Source: Streptomyces aurantiacus
Lineage (GTDB): Bacteria > Actinomycetota > Actinomycetes > Streptomycetales > Streptomycetaceae
Reading direction: 5' to 3'
Assembly: GCF_027107535.1 (NCBI RefSeq)
Contig: NZ_CP114283.1
Span: 7,750,001 to 7,814,000 of the forward strand
Length of the DNA stretch: 64,000 bases
Part shown: positions 9,192-17,745 of the stretch, piece after piece
How the letters are laid out: every line of letters starts with the position of its first letter
How positions within the stretch are numbered: position 1 is the first letter of the stretch
Translations under genes and position numbers: made by a program
Notes under the pieces: generated by a model
What the model was told of the DNA's origin: nothing
Databases searched by the model: none
Seen by the model: only the letters and a program-made list of their open reading frames with translations

Positions 9192-9854
9192 CTACCTGCG
9201 GGCGGTGGCCTTCTTGGCGGTGGTCTTGCGGGCCGCCGACTTCTTGGCCGGGGCCTTCTTCGCCGCCGCCTTCTTCGCGGGGGCCTTCTTCGCCGCCGCC
9301 TTCTTGGCGGTGGTCTTCTTGGCCGTGGTCTTCTTGGCAGCCGCCGAGGTCTTCTTGGCGGTCGTCTTCTTGGCCGTGGCCGTGGTCTTCTTCGCGGCCG
9401 GCGTCGTCTTCCTGGCCGTGGTCTTCTTGGCCGTGGCCGTGGTCTTCTTCGCGGCCGCGGTCGCCTTCCTGGCGGTGGTGGCCTTCTTCGCGGCGGCCTT
9501 CTTGACCGTGGCGGAGGAACCGCCGGTCAGGCTGCCCTTGGGGGCCTTCTTGACCGCGACGTCGTTCTTCGGGAGCTTCTTCGAACCGCTCACCAGGTCC
9601 TTGAAGCCCTGACCCGCACGGAAGCGGGGCACGGAGGTCTTCTTGACCCGAACGCGCTCCCCGGTCTGCGGGTTGCGGGCGTAACGGGCCGGACGGTCCA
9701 CCTTCTCGAAGGATCCGAAGCCGGTGACCGAGACCCGGTCCCCGCCGACAACTGCACGGACGATGGCGTCCAGTACGGCGTCGACCGCGTCGGCGGCCTG
9801 CTGACGCCCGCCGACCTTGTCGGCAATCGCTTCTACGAGCTGCGCCTTGTTCAC
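9192..9854 (-). CDS. hupS: HU family DNA-binding protein with lysine-rich H1-like tail
   Basis: A nucleoid protein in two parts. Residues 1-95 are a normal HU fold ([16 protein letters not shown] at the start; [20 protein letters not shown] as the DNA-binding arm). Residues about 100-220 are a low-complexity tail built from Ala, Lys and Thr with many KK dipeptides, resembling histone H1 C-termini. This architecture is known for the actinobacterial HupS/Hlp proteins, which compact DNA in sporulating hyphae or dormancy. The GTG start at 9854 follows GGGGA. The tail is encoded by near-tandem GCC, AAG and ACC codons and so is length-variable and prone to slippage. The leader is unusually AT-rich. 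Confidence 0.93.
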   Translation of the reverse strand: MNKAQLVEAIADKVGGRQQAADAVDAVLDAIVRAVVGGDRVSVTGFGSFEKVDRPARYARNPQTGERVRVKKTSVPRFRAGQGFKDLVSGSKKLPKNDVAVKKAPKGSLTGGSSATVKKAAAKKATTARKATAAAKKTTATAKKTTARKTTPAAKKTTATAKKTTAKKTSAAAKKTTAKKTTAKKAAAKKAPAKKAAAKKAPAKKSAARKTTAKKATARR

Positions 9855-9991
9855 GTCTTCCCCTTCGGAGACATTGCCAGAACGAAAGTGTTCAAGCTTT
9901 TCGCACGTTAGGCAGATATATACCGCAAATCAAACACGAAACGGGCTAATCACCCTTGTGCCGCAACGAACTAGAGCTGGCGTGAAGTTCC
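9855..9991 (-). promoter_or_regulatory. AT-rich promoter region of the HU gene
   Basis: The 137 bases upstream of the HU start are markedly more AT-rich than their surroundings and contain a TATATAT element near 9915-9922 on the complementary strand that could serve as a -10. A matching -35 was not clear. Developmental control of hupS is known in S. coelicolor; the responsible sites cannot be named here. Confidence 0.4.
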
Positions 9992-10222
9992 TCAGCGTTC
10001 CTCTTCGGGGATTCGACCCTCGTCGAGGTCCACCGTGAACCGCTCCAGACGCCTTGTCGCATCGGCGAGATCGTGTTTGGCCACGGCCGTAATGACCAGC
10101 AGCTTCCGGGTCAGCGCCATTCGTACGCCCTCCGGGACTTGCAGTGCGCGCACCCTTGTGTGCGCTTCCTTGAGTTGGGACGCGACCGCCGCATAGAGCT
10201 CGAGTTGGCCGTCGTGTTCCAT
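9992..10222 (-). CDS. Small conserved protein of unknown function
   Basis: A 76-residue charged, mostly helical protein starting at ATG 10222. Its sequence reads as a helical hairpin (QLELYAAVASQLKEAHTRV, then LVITAVAKHDLADATRRLER). It has no membrane segment and no cysteines. It lies on the same strand as the tailed HU gene and about 140 bases upstream of that gene's start. It was accepted because codon use is typical of coding DNA and the position, between leuD and hupS, is one where I recall a small conserved gene in other streptomycetes. No function can be assigned. Confidence 0.65.
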   Translation of the reverse strand: MEHDGQLELYAAVASQLKEAHTRVRALQVPEGVRMALTRKLLVITAVAKHDLADATRRLERFTVDLDEGRIPEEER

Positions 10223-10342
10223 GCACAGATTGTGCCATCTGGGGCGAGTTGTCGCCTGCGCAGGGGGTAACTACCGCCTCCCGAGGGCCTCCTGCGCATC
10301 TCCCCACAAGGCTCTGCCGAGGTTCGGCTACCCCAGCAAGGT

Positions 10343-10442
10343 CCCTTGAAACAAGGGTAGTTGAGGCCAATCACAAAGGCCGGAACCCCCCTTCCGGCGG
10401 CAGACACAGATGTACCCCCAACCGTGCACGATTGGGGGTACA
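10343..10442. terminator. Group of three hairpins downstream of leuD
   Basis: Three successive perfect stems fill this gap: CCCTTG/CAAGGG with a three-base loop (10343-10357), GCCGGAA/TTCCGGC with a C6 loop (10379-10398), and the 11-base stem TGTACCCCCAA with its complement (10411-10442). The last lies nearest the leuD stop and is its likely terminator. No gene was seen between 10223 and 10489. Confidence 0.6.
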
Positions 10443-10489
10443 GAGGCCTGTTGTCCTGGCCGGAATCAGCCTTGCGGACCGGGGTCCGA

Positions 10490-11083
10490 TCAGACCTGAA
10501 CGGTCCGCGGCTTGTAGGAGGGCCTCTTGGCCTCGTACGCGGAGATGTCCGCCTCGTTCTGCAGGGTGATGGAGATGTCGTCCAGCCCGTTCAGCAGGCG
10601 CCAGCGGGCGTTCTCGTCGAGCTCGAAGGCGGCCGTGATGCCCTCGGCGCGCACCTCACGGGCCTCCAGGTCGACCGTGACCTCGGCCTCGGGGTCCTTC
10701 TCGGTGAGCTCCCACAGCGCGTCCACGATCTTCTGCTCCAGAACCACTGTGAGCAGGCCGTTCTTGAGAGAGTTGCCGCGGAAGATGTCCGCGAAGCGGG
10801 ACGAGACGACGGCCTTGAAGCCGTAGTTCTGCAGGGCCCACACGGCGTGCTCGCGCGAGGAGCCCGTCCCGAAGTCGGGTCCGGCGACCAGGACCGTGGC
10901 GCCCGTGCGCTCGGGCTGGTTGAGGATGAAGGACGGATCCTTGCGCCAGGCCTCGAAGAGCCCGTCCTCGAAGCCGTCCCTGGTCACCTTCTTGAGCCAG
11001 TGGGCGGGGATGATCTGGTCGGTGTCGACGTTGCTGCGCCGCAGCGGGACCGCCCGGCCGGTGTGCTTGGTGAATGCTTCCAT
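10490..11083 (-). CDS. leuD: 3-isopropylmalate dehydratase small subunit
   Basis: LeuD is the swivelling small subunit of isopropylmalate isomerase, which converts 2-isopropylmalate to 3-isopropylmalate in leucine synthesis and, with the same LeuC, citramalate to methylmalate. The protein is 197 residues, the family norm. It carries [16 protein letters not shown] near the N-terminus and [17 protein letters not shown] near residue 75, the substrate-recognition loop. It starts five bases after the leuC stop, in a bicistronic leuCD unit. Confidence 0.97.
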   Translation of the reverse strand: MEAFTKHTGRAVPLRRSNVDTDQIIPAHWLKKVTRDGFEDGLFEAWRKDPSFILNQPERTGATVLVAGPDFGTGSSREHAVWALQNYGFKAVVSSRFADIFRGNSLKNGLLTVVLEQKIVDALWELTEKDPEAEVTVDLEAREVRAEGITAAFELDENARWRLLNGLDDISITLQNEADISAYEAKRPSYKPRTVQV

Positions 11084-11088
11084 GACTC

Positions 11089-12519
11089 TCAGACTCCAGC
11101 GGGCGTACGAACGTCGGTGTCGGACAGGTCGGCGGGCGACGCCAGATGGCCCAGGACCGCCGTGGCCGCGGCGACCTGCGGCGACACCAGGTGCGTACGG
11201 CCGCCCTTGCCCTGCCTGCCCTCGAAGTTGCGGTTGGAGGTGGACGCGGAGCGCTCACCGGGTGCCAGCTGGTCGGGGTTCATGCCCAGACACATCGAGC
11301 AGCCCGCGTGCCGCCATTCGGCGCCGGCCTCCTTGAAGACCACGTCCAGACCCTCGGAAACGGCCTGCAGACCGACCCGCGCGGAGCCGGGGACCACCAG
11401 CATCCGTACGCCGTCGGCGACTTTGCGGCCCTCGACGATCGCCGCGGCGGCGCGCAGGTCCTCGATGCGGCCGTTGGTGCACGAACCTACGAAGACGGTG
11501 TCGACGTTGATGTCGCGCAGCGGCTGTCCGGCGGTCAAGCCCATGTATTCCAGGGCCTTTTCTGCGGCGTGGCGCTCCGATGCGTCTTCGTACGAAGCAG
11601 GGTCGGGGACCGCTGCCGAAAGCGGTGCGCCCTGGCCGGGGTTGGTGCCCCAGGTGACGAACGGCGCGAGGGAGGCGGCGTCGATGACGACCTCCGCGTC
11701 GAATTCCGCGTCCTCGTCCGACTTCATGGTCTTCCAGTACGCGACGGCGGCGTCCCAGTCCTCGCCCTCGGGAGCGTGGGCGCGGCCCTTGATGTACGCG
11801 AAGGTGGTCTCGTCGGGGGCGATCATGCCCGCGCGGGCGCCGGCCTCGATCGACATGTTGCAGATGGTCATCCGGGCCTCCATCGAGAGTTTCTCGATGG
11901 CGGAGCCGCGGTATTCCAGGATGTATCCCTGCCCGCCGCCCGTGCCGATCTTGGTGATGATCGCCAGGATCAGGTCCTTGGCCGTGACGTCCTCGGGCAG
12001 GTCGCCGTCGACCGTGATGGCCATGGTCCTGGGGCGGGCCAGCGGCAGCGTCTGGGTGGCCAGCACGTGCTCGACCTGCGAGGTGCCGATGCCGAACGCC
12101 AGCGCGCCGAAGGCACCGTGCGTGGAGGTGTGGGAGTCACCGCACACGACCGTGGTGCCGGGCTGGGTCAGGCCCAGCTGCGGTCCCACGACGTGGACGA
12201 CACCCTGCTCGACGTCTCCCAGCGAGTGCAGGCGCACACCGAAGTCGGCGGCGTTCTTCCGCAGCGTCTCCAGCTGGACGCGCGAGACCGGGTCCGCGAT
12301 GGGCTTGTCGATGTCGAGGGTGGGGGTGTTGTGATCCTCGGTCGCGATGGTGAGGTCGAGACGGCGCACGGGGCGCCCCGCCTGGCGGAGGCCGTCGAAG
12401 GCCTGGGGGCTGGTCACCTCGTGCAGCAGGTGCAGATCGATGAAGAGAAGGTCGGGCTCGCCCTCCGCGCGCCGGACGACGTGGTCGTCCCAGACCTTCT
12501 CCGCGAGTGTCCTACCCAT
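11089..12519 (-). CDS. leuC: 3-isopropylmalate dehydratase large subunit
   Basis: The aconitase-fold catalytic subunit, 476 residues from ATG 12519. The 4Fe-4S ligands are visible as the cysteine of FVGSCTNGR near residue 345 and the two cysteines of [10 protein letters not shown] near residue 405. [15 protein letters not shown] near residue 140 is the active-site signature. It works with LeuD encoded immediately downstream. It is divergent from the regulator gene ndgR across a 192-base region, the arrangement in which NdgR is known to activate leuCD in S. coelicolor. Confidence 0.97.
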   Translation of the reverse strand: MGRTLAEKVWDDHVVRRAEGEPDLLFIDLHLLHEVTSPQAFDGLRQAGRPVRRLDLTIATEDHNTPTLDIDKPIADPVSRVQLETLRKNAADFGVRLHSLGDVEQGVVHVVGPQLGLTQPGTTVVCGDSHTSTHGAFGALAFGIGTSQVEHVLATQTLPLARPRTMAITVDGDLPEDVTAKDLILAIITKIGTGGGQGYILEYRGSAIEKLSMEARMTICNMSIEAGARAGMIAPDETTFAYIKGRAHAPEGEDWDAAVAYWKTMKSDEDAEFDAEVVIDAASLAPFVTWGTNPGQGAPLSAAVPDPASYEDASERHAAEKALEYMGLTAGQPLRDINVDTVFVGSCTNGRIEDLRAAAAIVEGRKVADGVRMLVVPGSARVGLQAVSEGLDVVFKEAGAEWRHAGCSMCLGMNPDQLAPGERSASTSNRNFEGRQGKGGRTHLVSPQVAAATAVLGHLASPADLSDTDVRTPAGV

Positions 12520-12670
12520 CGCTTTCCCTCCGGCCGGCCTGTGTGGCGCCGGCCCAACTAGAGATCTCCTGTGCGGGACGCCGTCCGTTACCCCTCGTAC
12601 CGGACGTCTTCCGCCGGGCCCGTTGGTCCGCGGGCCGCTGTACTACCAGAGTGGCGCGTTCCACGGAAAA

Positions 12671-12711
12671 TTGAACTTGCGTTTCACAGAGTGAGACGCG
12701 AGTATCGTTTC
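12671..12711. promoter_or_regulatory. Probable NdgR operator and promoter region between leuC and ndgR
   Basis: An imperfect palindrome at 12680-12698 (CGTTTCAC, three-base spacer, GTGAGACG; seven of eight pairs) lies 13 bases upstream of the ndgR ATG. Its local composition is AT-richer than its surroundings, and it is preceded by TTGAAC at 12671. IclR-family proteins bind dyads of this kind, and NdgR is known to bind this intergenic region in S. coelicolor. Assignment of this particular dyad as the site is inferred. Confidence 0.5.
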
Positions 12712-13428
12712 ATGGACAACAGTAGCGGCGTCGGCGTTCTGGACAAGGCAGCCCTTGTCCTGAGCGCACTGGAGTCCGGTCCGGCCACCCTCGCGGGCCT
12801 GGTCGCGGCGACCGGACTGGCACGGCCCACGGCACATCGCCTCGCCGTGGCACTTGAACACCACCGGATGGTGGCGCGCGACATGCAGGGTCGTTTCATT
12901 CTCGGCCCCCGGCTGGCCGAGCTGGCCGCGGCCGCGGGCGAGGACCGTCTCCTCGCGACGGCGGGTCCGGTGCTCACCCACCTCCGCGACATCACGGGCG
13001 AGAGCGCACAGCTGTACCGCCGCCAGGGCGACATGCGCATCTGTGTCGCCGCGGCGGAGCGCCTGTCGGGCCTCAGGGACACGGTCCCGGTCGGCTCGAC
13101 GCTCACGATGAAGGCCGGCTCCTCGGCCCAGATCCTGATGGCCTGGGAGGAGCCGGAGCGTCTGCACCGCGGCCTCCAGGGCGCCCGCTTCACGGCGACG
13201 GCCCTGTCAGGGGTACGGCGCCGGGGCTGGGCCCAGTCGATCGGCGAGCGCGAGCCGGGCGTCGCGTCGGTCTCGGCGCCGGTGCGCGGCCCCTCGAACC
13301 GGGTGGTCGCCGCCGTCTCGGTCTCGGGACCGATCGAGCGTCTGACGCGCCACCCCGGCCGGATGCACGCCCAGGCGGTCATCGACGCGGCCGCGCGCCT
13401 GTCGGAGGCGCTGCGCCGGACAGGCTGA
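12712..13428 (+). CDS. ndgR: IclR-family regulator NdgR
   Basis: A 238-residue IclR-type regulator. The ATG at 12712 gives the length known for NdgR; the frame is open further upstream, but that part crosses the operator region. An N-terminal winged helix-turn-helix occupies residues about 8-70 (recognition part TGLARPTAHRLAVALE), followed by the IclR effector domain to the C-terminus. In Streptomyces NdgR controls leucine and cysteine biosynthesis genes and responds to amino acid availability; adjacency to leuCD supports the same identity here. No clear Shine-Dalgarno sequence precedes the start. Confidence 0.95.
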   Translation: MDNSSGVGVLDKAALVLSALESGPATLAGLVAATGLARPTAHRLAVALEHHRMVARDMQGRFILGPRLAELAAAAGEDRLLATAGPVLTHLRDITGESAQLYRRQGDMRICVAAAERLSGLRDTVPVGSTLTMKAGSSAQILMAWEEPERLHRGLQGARFTATALSGVRRRGWAQSIGEREPGVASVSAPVRGPSNRVVAAVSVSGPIERLTRHPGRMHAQAVIDAAARLSEALRRTG

Positions 13429-13530
13429 CACCCGTCTCGACTCCCCGGCCGGTCGCTTCAACGCCGCAGCGAACGGCCGGAGTTGATGTCCTCATGGTGC
13501 GCAGCACGGAGCCGGCGGGCATCCGGCACG

Positions 13531-13563
13531 AAAAAAGCCCTCCCCTGGTGGGGAGGGCTTCTT
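13531..13563 (-). terminator. Intrinsic terminator of the tRNA cluster
   Basis: A ten-base stem (AGCCCTCCCC with GGGGAGGGCT) and a TGGT loop. Read on the minus strand it is followed by T6, placing it just after the last tRNA-Glu. It may also stop transcription arriving from ndgR. Confidence 0.85.
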
Positions 13564-13570
13564 CTGTGAG

Positions 13571-13643
13571 TACCCCCGACCGGATTCGAACCGGCGCTAC
13601 CGCCTTGAGAGGGCGGCGTGCTAGGCCGCTACACAACGGGGGC
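13571..13643 (-). tRNA. tRNA-Glu (CTC), copy 1
   Basis: A 73-base cloverleaf with acceptor arm GCCCCCG/CGGGGGT, anticodon loop CTCTCAA giving anticodon CTC, and T arm containing GGTTCGAATCC. CCA is not encoded. It is the last gene of a five-tRNA minus-strand cluster. Confidence 0.95.
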
Positions 13644-13664
13644 CTGAGATCACGAATGATCCTG

Positions 13665-13736
13665 CTGGGCTACCAGGACTCGAACCTAGAACAACGGAAC
13701 CAGAAACCGTCGTGTTGCCAATTACACCATAGCCCA
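13665..13736 (-). tRNA. tRNA-Gln (CTG), copy 1
   Basis: A 72-base tRNA with acceptor arm TGGGCTA/TAGCCCA, discriminator G73, anticodon loop containing CTG and the T-arm GGTTCGAGTCC. CCA is not encoded. It differs from copy 2 mainly by compensating acceptor-stem changes. Confidence 0.95.
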
Positions 13737-13757
13737 ATGGTGGTCTAGACCACCTTG

Positions 13758-13830
13758 TACCCCCGACCGGATTCGAACCGGCGCTACCGCCTTGAGAGGG
13801 CGGCGTGCTAGGCCGCTACACAACGGGGGC
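13758..13830 (-). tRNA. tRNA-Glu (CTC), copy 2
   Basis: Identical in sequence to copy 1 over the full 73 bases, with anticodon CTC and no encoded CCA. Confidence 0.95.
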
Positions 13831-13892
13831 CCTAGCGATCCTGCATGAGAGTCAGCGGGTGCGACCCGAACTGTCCCCCTGGGAAGGATCTG

Positions 13893-13965
13893 TACCCCCG
13901 ACCGGATTCGAACCGGCGCTACCGCCTTGAGAGGGCGGCGTGCTAGGCCGCTACACAACGGGGGC
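13893..13965 (-). tRNA. tRNA-Glu (CTC), copy 3
   Basis: A third identical 73-base tRNA-Glu. The spacers between the copies are unrelated, so only the tRNA bodies are repeated. Confidence 0.95.
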
Positions 13966-14006
13966 CTTGCAGAGCTGGTCTCTGCGATGCAGATAAGCTC
14001 TGCGAG

Positions 14007-14078
14007 CTGGCCTACCAGGACTCGAACCTAGACTAACGGAACCAGAAACCGTCGTGCTGCCAATTACACCATAGGCCA
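14007..14078 (-). tRNA. tRNA-Gln (CTG), copy 2
   Basis: A 72-base tRNA with acceptor arm TGGCCTA/TAGGCCA, discriminator G73 and anticodon CTG. It is the first gene of the cluster in the direction of transcription, 90 bases after the HAD gene stop. Confidence 0.95.
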
Positions 14079-14168
14079 CTGAAACTCAACCCCCGTGGGG
14101 ATTTTGTTTTAGCTTGCGCCTCCGACCTGTGGCCTTTCGGCCCGCACTCCGGCGGCGCAGGAAGAACA

Positions 14169-14936
14169 TTACCCGAAGGTGGACGGCGCTCCAAAACGGG
14201 TATCGGGCCGGAGGATCCCGGGGAGTTCGGCCAGCGAGGCGATCCGGCGCAGGCGGGCGAGCCGATCCGTCGGAAGGCCCGGTGCGGGGTCCGGACCGGG
14301 GGCCGTGACGGCACTCACGCCCGTGCGGTCGATCCACACCGAGAAGAGCCCGGCGTCGGCGGCGCCCCGCCCGTCGATCTCCGGATGGTCCCCGACGTAC
14401 GCGACCTCGTGCGGCGGCAGGGCCAGGGCCTCGCAGGCCGCGTGGAACGCCTCGGCGGCGGGTTTGGAGACGCCGAGTTCGGCCGCGCAGAGCACCGACT
14501 CGAAGCGTTCCCGTACGCCGAGGACGCGCAGTTTGTGGTCCTGGACGCGGAGGCTGGAGTTGGAGAGCACCGCGTGGCGGTGGCTGCCCGCCAGGAGGTC
14601 GAGGACGGGCAGGACGTCCGGGAACAGCGCCCAGGCCGCCTCGTAGTGACTCAGGTACCGAGCGAACCAGCCCTCCGCGTCCCTGTCGGTCAGGGGCTGG
14701 TCCAGGAACGCCCGCACCCGGTCCCGGCGGCCGCTCTCCCAGTCTCCCTCCCCCGCCGCGAAACTCGCCCACTGCAGGTCGGTGAGCTCGCGCCAGCGGC
14801 CGAGGGCCTCCTCGACGGACGCGTACCTGTCGAGCAGGCCCTCGGCCGCCAAATGTCCGCGCATGCCGGCGCGGTCGGCAGTGGTGTAGTCGAAGATCGT
14901 GTCGTCGACGTCCCACACCACGGCTCTGATCGTCAT
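14169..14936 (-). CDS. HAD-superfamily hydrolase, probably leaderless
   Basis: A 255-residue haloacid dehalogenase-type phosphatase. Motif I is DVDDTIFD (residues 9-16, nucleophile Asp plus general acid Asp), motif II is LSNSS near residue 124, motif III is the lysine of GVSKPAAEAF near residue 157, and motif IV is GDHPEIDG near residue 183. A helical cap lies between motifs I and II (C1 type). No Shine-Dalgarno sequence is present; TACCGT lies exactly six bases before the ATG on the coding strand, so translation is probably leaderless. Substrate unknown. It separates gltX from the tRNA cluster on the same strand. Confidence 0.85.
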   Translation of the reverse strand: MTIRAVVWDVDDTIFDYTTADRAGMRGHLAAEGLLDRYASVEEALGRWRELTDLQWASFAAGEGDWESGRRDRVRAFLDQPLTDRDAEGWFARYLSHYEAAWALFPDVLPVLDLLAGSHRHAVLSNSSLRVQDHKLRVLGVRERFESVLCAAELGVSKPAAEAFHAACEALALPPHEVAYVGDHPEIDGRGAADAGLFSVWIDRTGVSAVTAPGPDPAPGLPTDRLARLRRIASLAELPGILRPDTRFGAPSTFG

Positions 14937-15133
14937 GCTCCGACGGTAGCCAAAAGGTCCGTCCGTGTCCGTCGCCTCAACGGATCACTTCGCCCGTCCC
15001 GGCACCCTTTTCCCGCGACGCCTTCCCCGGAACGCGGTGCACGCGCGCGTCCTGTGCGCTCAGAGTGTCCGGGATTCTTGCGGGAAGCGGGATTCGGGCC
15101 GGACCGTGCTCCGGCGGCCGGCCCGGGCATGCG

Positions 15134-15168
15134 GAAGGGGCGGCGTCCGCTTCGGACGCCGCCCCTTC
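15134..15168. terminator. Terminator after gltX
   Basis: A perfect 16-base stem with a three-base loop, 20 bases after the gltX stop codon. No T run follows. Confidence 0.8.
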
Positions 15169-15187
15169 GCGTGTTCCCGCGCGATGC

Positions 15188-16663
15188 CTACGCGGTCAGC
15201 TTCGCCAGAGCGGCGTCGATGCGCCGCAGCGACTTCTCCTTGCCCAGGATCTCCAGGGACTCGAAGAGGGGCAGGCCGATCGTGCGGCCGGTGACGGCGA
15301 CGCGGACCGGCGCCTGGGCCTTGCCGAGCTTGAGGCCGTGGGCCTCTCCGGCGGCCAGCACGGCTTCCTTGAGGGACTCGGCGGACGTCCAGTCGGCGGC
15401 GTCGAGCTTCTCGCGGGCCGTACGGAGCAGCGCGTCGCTGCCCTCCTTCATGGCCTTCGTCCAGGACGCCTCGTCGAAGGCCGGCTCCGGCAGGAACAGG
15501 AAGTCGACGTTGTCGGTGATCTCGGAGAGGACCTTGAGGCGGGTCTGGGCGTGCGGGGCGATCGCGTCCCACTTGGCCACGTCGAAGTCCTCCGGCGCCC
15601 AGGGCGCGAAGGGGGCCCGCAGCCACGGGGCGCAGCGCTCGGCGAACTCCTTCACGTCGAGCAGCCGGATGTGGTCGGCGTTGATGGCCTCGGCCTTCTT
15701 GAGGTCGAAGCGGGCCGGGTTGGGGTTCACGTCCGAGACGTCGAAGGCGGCGACCATCTCCTCGACGGTGAAGATGTCGCGGTCCGCGGAGAGCGACCAG
15801 CCGAGGAGCGACAGGTAGTTCAGCAGGCCCTCCGGGAGGAAGCCGCGCTCCCGGTAGAGGTTCAGCGAGGACTCCGGGTCGCGCTTGGAGAGCTTCTTGT
15901 TGCCCTCACCCATCACGTACGGGAGGTGACCGAAGGCCGGGGTCTCCTTGGCGATGCCCAGCTCGGTCAGCGCCTTGTAGAGGGCGATCTGACGCGGGGT
16001 GGAGGAGAGGAGATCCTCGCCGCGCAGGACGTGGGTGATCTCCATCAGGGCGTCGTCGACCGGGTTGACCAGCGTGTAGAGGGGCGCGCCGTTGGCTCGC
16101 ACGATCCCGTAGTCCGGCACGTTCTCCGGGAGGTACGTGATCTCGCCGCGGACCAGGTCCGTGAAGGTGATCGGCTCGTCGGGCATGCGGAAACGGACGA
16201 TGGGGGCGCGGCCCTCGGCCTCGTACGCGCTCTTCTGCTCGGCGGTCAGCTCGCGGCAGTGGCCGTCGTAGCCGGACGGCTTGCCGGCGGCGCGGGCGGC
16301 GTCTCGGCGGGCGTCCAGCTCCGGCGTCGAGCAGTAGCAGTGGTACGCGCGCCCGGCGTCCAGGAGCTTGCCGGCGACGTCCTTGTAGAGGTCCATGCGC
16401 TGCGACTGGCGGTACGGCGCGTGGGGGCCGCCGATCTCGGGGCCCTCGTCCCAGTCGAAGCCCAGCCAGCGCAGCGAGTCCAGGAGCTGCTCGTACGACT
16501 CCTCGGAGTCGCGGGCCGCGTCGGTGTCCTCGATGCGGAAGACGAACGTGCCGCCGGTGTGGCGGGCGTACGCCCAGTTGAACAGGGCCGTGCGGACCAG
16601 ACCCACATGGGGGTTGCCGGTCGGGGACGGACAGAAACGTACGCGGACGTTCGCGTTAGCCAC
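15188..16663 (-). CDS. gltX: Glutamyl-tRNA synthetase
   Basis: A class I synthetase that charges tRNA-Glu and, in bacteria without GlnRS, also mischarges tRNA-Gln with glutamate for later amidation. The 491-residue protein begins with GTG at 16663. The HIGH-type motif appears as [10 protein letters not shown] (residues about 12-21) and the KMSKS-type motif as KLSKRD near residue 257. The C-terminal third is the helical anticodon-binding domain. It overlaps the upstream hydrolase gene by eight bases, so the two are cotranscribed. Downstream on the same strand lie the HAD gene and the Glu/Gln tRNA cluster. Confidence 0.97.
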   Translation of the reverse strand: MANANVRVRFCPSPTGNPHVGLVRTALFNWAYARHTGGTFVFRIEDTDAARDSEESYEQLLDSLRWLGFDWDEGPEIGGPHAPYRQSQRMDLYKDVAGKLLDAGRAYHCYCSTPELDARRDAARAAGKPSGYDGHCRELTAEQKSAYEAEGRAPIVRFRMPDEPITFTDLVRGEITYLPENVPDYGIVRANGAPLYTLVNPVDDALMEITHVLRGEDLLSSTPRQIALYKALTELGIAKETPAFGHLPYVMGEGNKKLSKRDPESSLNLYRERGFLPEGLLNYLSLLGWSLSADRDIFTVEEMVAAFDVSDVNPNPARFDLKKAEAINADHIRLLDVKEFAERCAPWLRAPFAPWAPEDFDVAKWDAIAPHAQTRLKVLSEITDNVDFLFLPEPAFDEASWTKAMKEGSDALLRTAREKLDAADWTSAESLKEAVLAAGEAHGLKLGKAQAPVRVAVTGRTIGLPLFESLEILGKEKSLRRIDAALAKLTA

Positions 16664-17444
16664 GCTTGATCACCTTGTTGGTGAGAGTGCCGATGCCTTC
16701 GATGGTGACGGCGACCTCGTCGCCGACACTGAGCGGGCCGACCCCTGCCGGGGTGCCCGTGAGGATGACGTCGCCGGGGAGCAGCGTCATGGCCTCGGTG
16801 ATGTTGACGATCAGATCCTCGATGGAGTGGATCATCTCGCTGGTGCGGCCCAGCTGGCGCTGTTGGCCGTTGACCGTGCACATGATGGTCAGGTCGGACG
16901 GGTCGAGGTCCGTCTCCACCCAGGGGCCGAGCGGGCAGGAGGAGTCGAAGCCCTTGGCCCGGGCCCACTGCTTCTCGCGCTTCTGGACGTCGCGTGCGGT
17001 GACGTCGTTGGCGCAGGTGTAGCCGAGGATGACGTCCTTGACACGCTCGCGCGGGACCTCGCGGCACATACGGCCGATGACGACGGCCAGCTCGGCCTCG
17101 TGGTGCACCTCGTTCGAGAAGGAGGGGTACGCGATCTCGTCGCCGGGGCCGATCACCGAGGTGGACGGCTTGAAGAAGGCGAACGGAGTGTCGGGCACCT
17201 CGTTGCCCAGCTCCCTGGCGTGCTCCGCGTAGTTGCGGCCGAATGCCACGACCTTGTTGGGGAGCACGGGCGGCAGGAGCCGGACCTTGCTCAGCGGAAC
17301 CTTCGTGCCGGAGAGCTCGAAGTCCGTGAACGGATGGCCCTTGATGATGTCGAGCACGAGCCCGTCGGTCGATCCAGGAGGGCTCTCGCCCTCGACCGCA
17401 CCGAACGCGACGTTGCCGTCGATGGAGAACCTGGCGATGCGCAC
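16656..17444 (-). CDS. Fumarylacetoacetate hydrolase-family protein
   Basis: A 262-residue protein with the FAH C-terminal beta fold. GRNYAEHA near residue 69, [10 protein letters not shown] near residue 116 (metal-binding glutamates), NDVTARDVQ near residue 145 and GTPAGVGPL near residue 230 are the conserved blocks. Members hydrolyse or decarboxylate beta-diketone and oxo acids in aromatic degradation, or act as oxaloacetate decarboxylase or acylpyruvase. The exact substrate cannot be told from sequence. It is the first gene of a unit with gltX (8-base overlap); GTG at 17444 is preceded by AAGGA. Confidence 0.88.
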   Translation of the reverse strand: MRIARFSIDGNVAFGAVEGESPPGSTDGLVLDIIKGHPFTDFELSGTKVPLSKVRLLPPVLPNKVVAFGRNYAEHARELGNEVPDTPFAFFKPSTSVIGPGDEIAYPSFSNEVHHEAELAVVIGRMCREVPRERVKDVILGYTCANDVTARDVQKREKQWARAKGFDSSCPLGPWVETDLDPSDLTIMCTVNGQQRQLGRTSEMIHSIEDLIVNITEAMTLLPGDVILTGTPAGVGPLSVGDEVAVTIEGIGTLTNKVIKRG

Positions 17445-17547
17445 GGGATCCTTGCGCCCCTCACTGAGCTGGCCGGAGTCTGACGCTCCAGGCTAACGCG
17501 GCAAGGGGCGGCCCTCTCGCGCATCGGGACCGGGGCCCGTGGGAGGC

Positions 17548-17745
17548 TTACTCCGCGATCGCCGCCGCGACCGGGACGTCCATCAGGATCGTGCGCCGGG
17601 GGTTGGCGGTCTGCGCGGGGAGCTCGGTGAACTCGACGGGCTGCTCCTGCCGCTCCGGCATACGCAGCTCTTCGGCGTCCTCGAGATGCGCCAGCGTGGT
17701 GCGTCGCGGGTTGGCTATGTTGAGGAACATCGTCGTCGTCTTCAT
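17548..17745 (-). CDS. 65-residue peptide with duplicated ANPRRT motif
   Basis: A short acidic protein starting at ATG 17745. It contains the same motif twice, ANPRRTTL at residues 11-18 and ANPRRTIL at residues 47-54, separated by a Glu-rich, Pro-containing segment. There is no signal peptide, membrane segment or cysteine, and no modifying enzyme is adjacent. The start lacks a clear Shine-Dalgarno sequence. About 40 bases upstream is a GGGTTC/GAACCC dyad (17783-17796). The duplicated motif in a small protein recalls multi-core precursor peptides or a tethering peptide, but neither is shown. It is divergent from the first conservon and downstream of nothing on its own strand, so it is an independent unit. 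Confidence 0.6.
   Translation of the reverse strand: MKTTTMFLNIANPRRTTLAHLEDAEELRMPERQEQPVEFTELPAQTANPRRTILMDVPVAAAIAE

Noticed and set aside
9192-9530. The repetitive Lys/Ala/Thr-coding stretch as a DNA repeat element
   Set aside because: The repetition follows from the H1-like tail of the HU protein and stays in frame.
8954-9612. Plus-strand frames rich in Leu, Phe and Ala opposite the HU tail that look like membrane proteins
   Set aside because: They are the complement of the lysine-rich tail; no ribosome site or family match.
13571-13965. Three identical 73-base repeats with unrelated spacers, resembling a repeat array
   Set aside because: They fold as complete tRNA-Glu genes with CTC anticodon; it is a tRNA cluster and not a CRISPR array.
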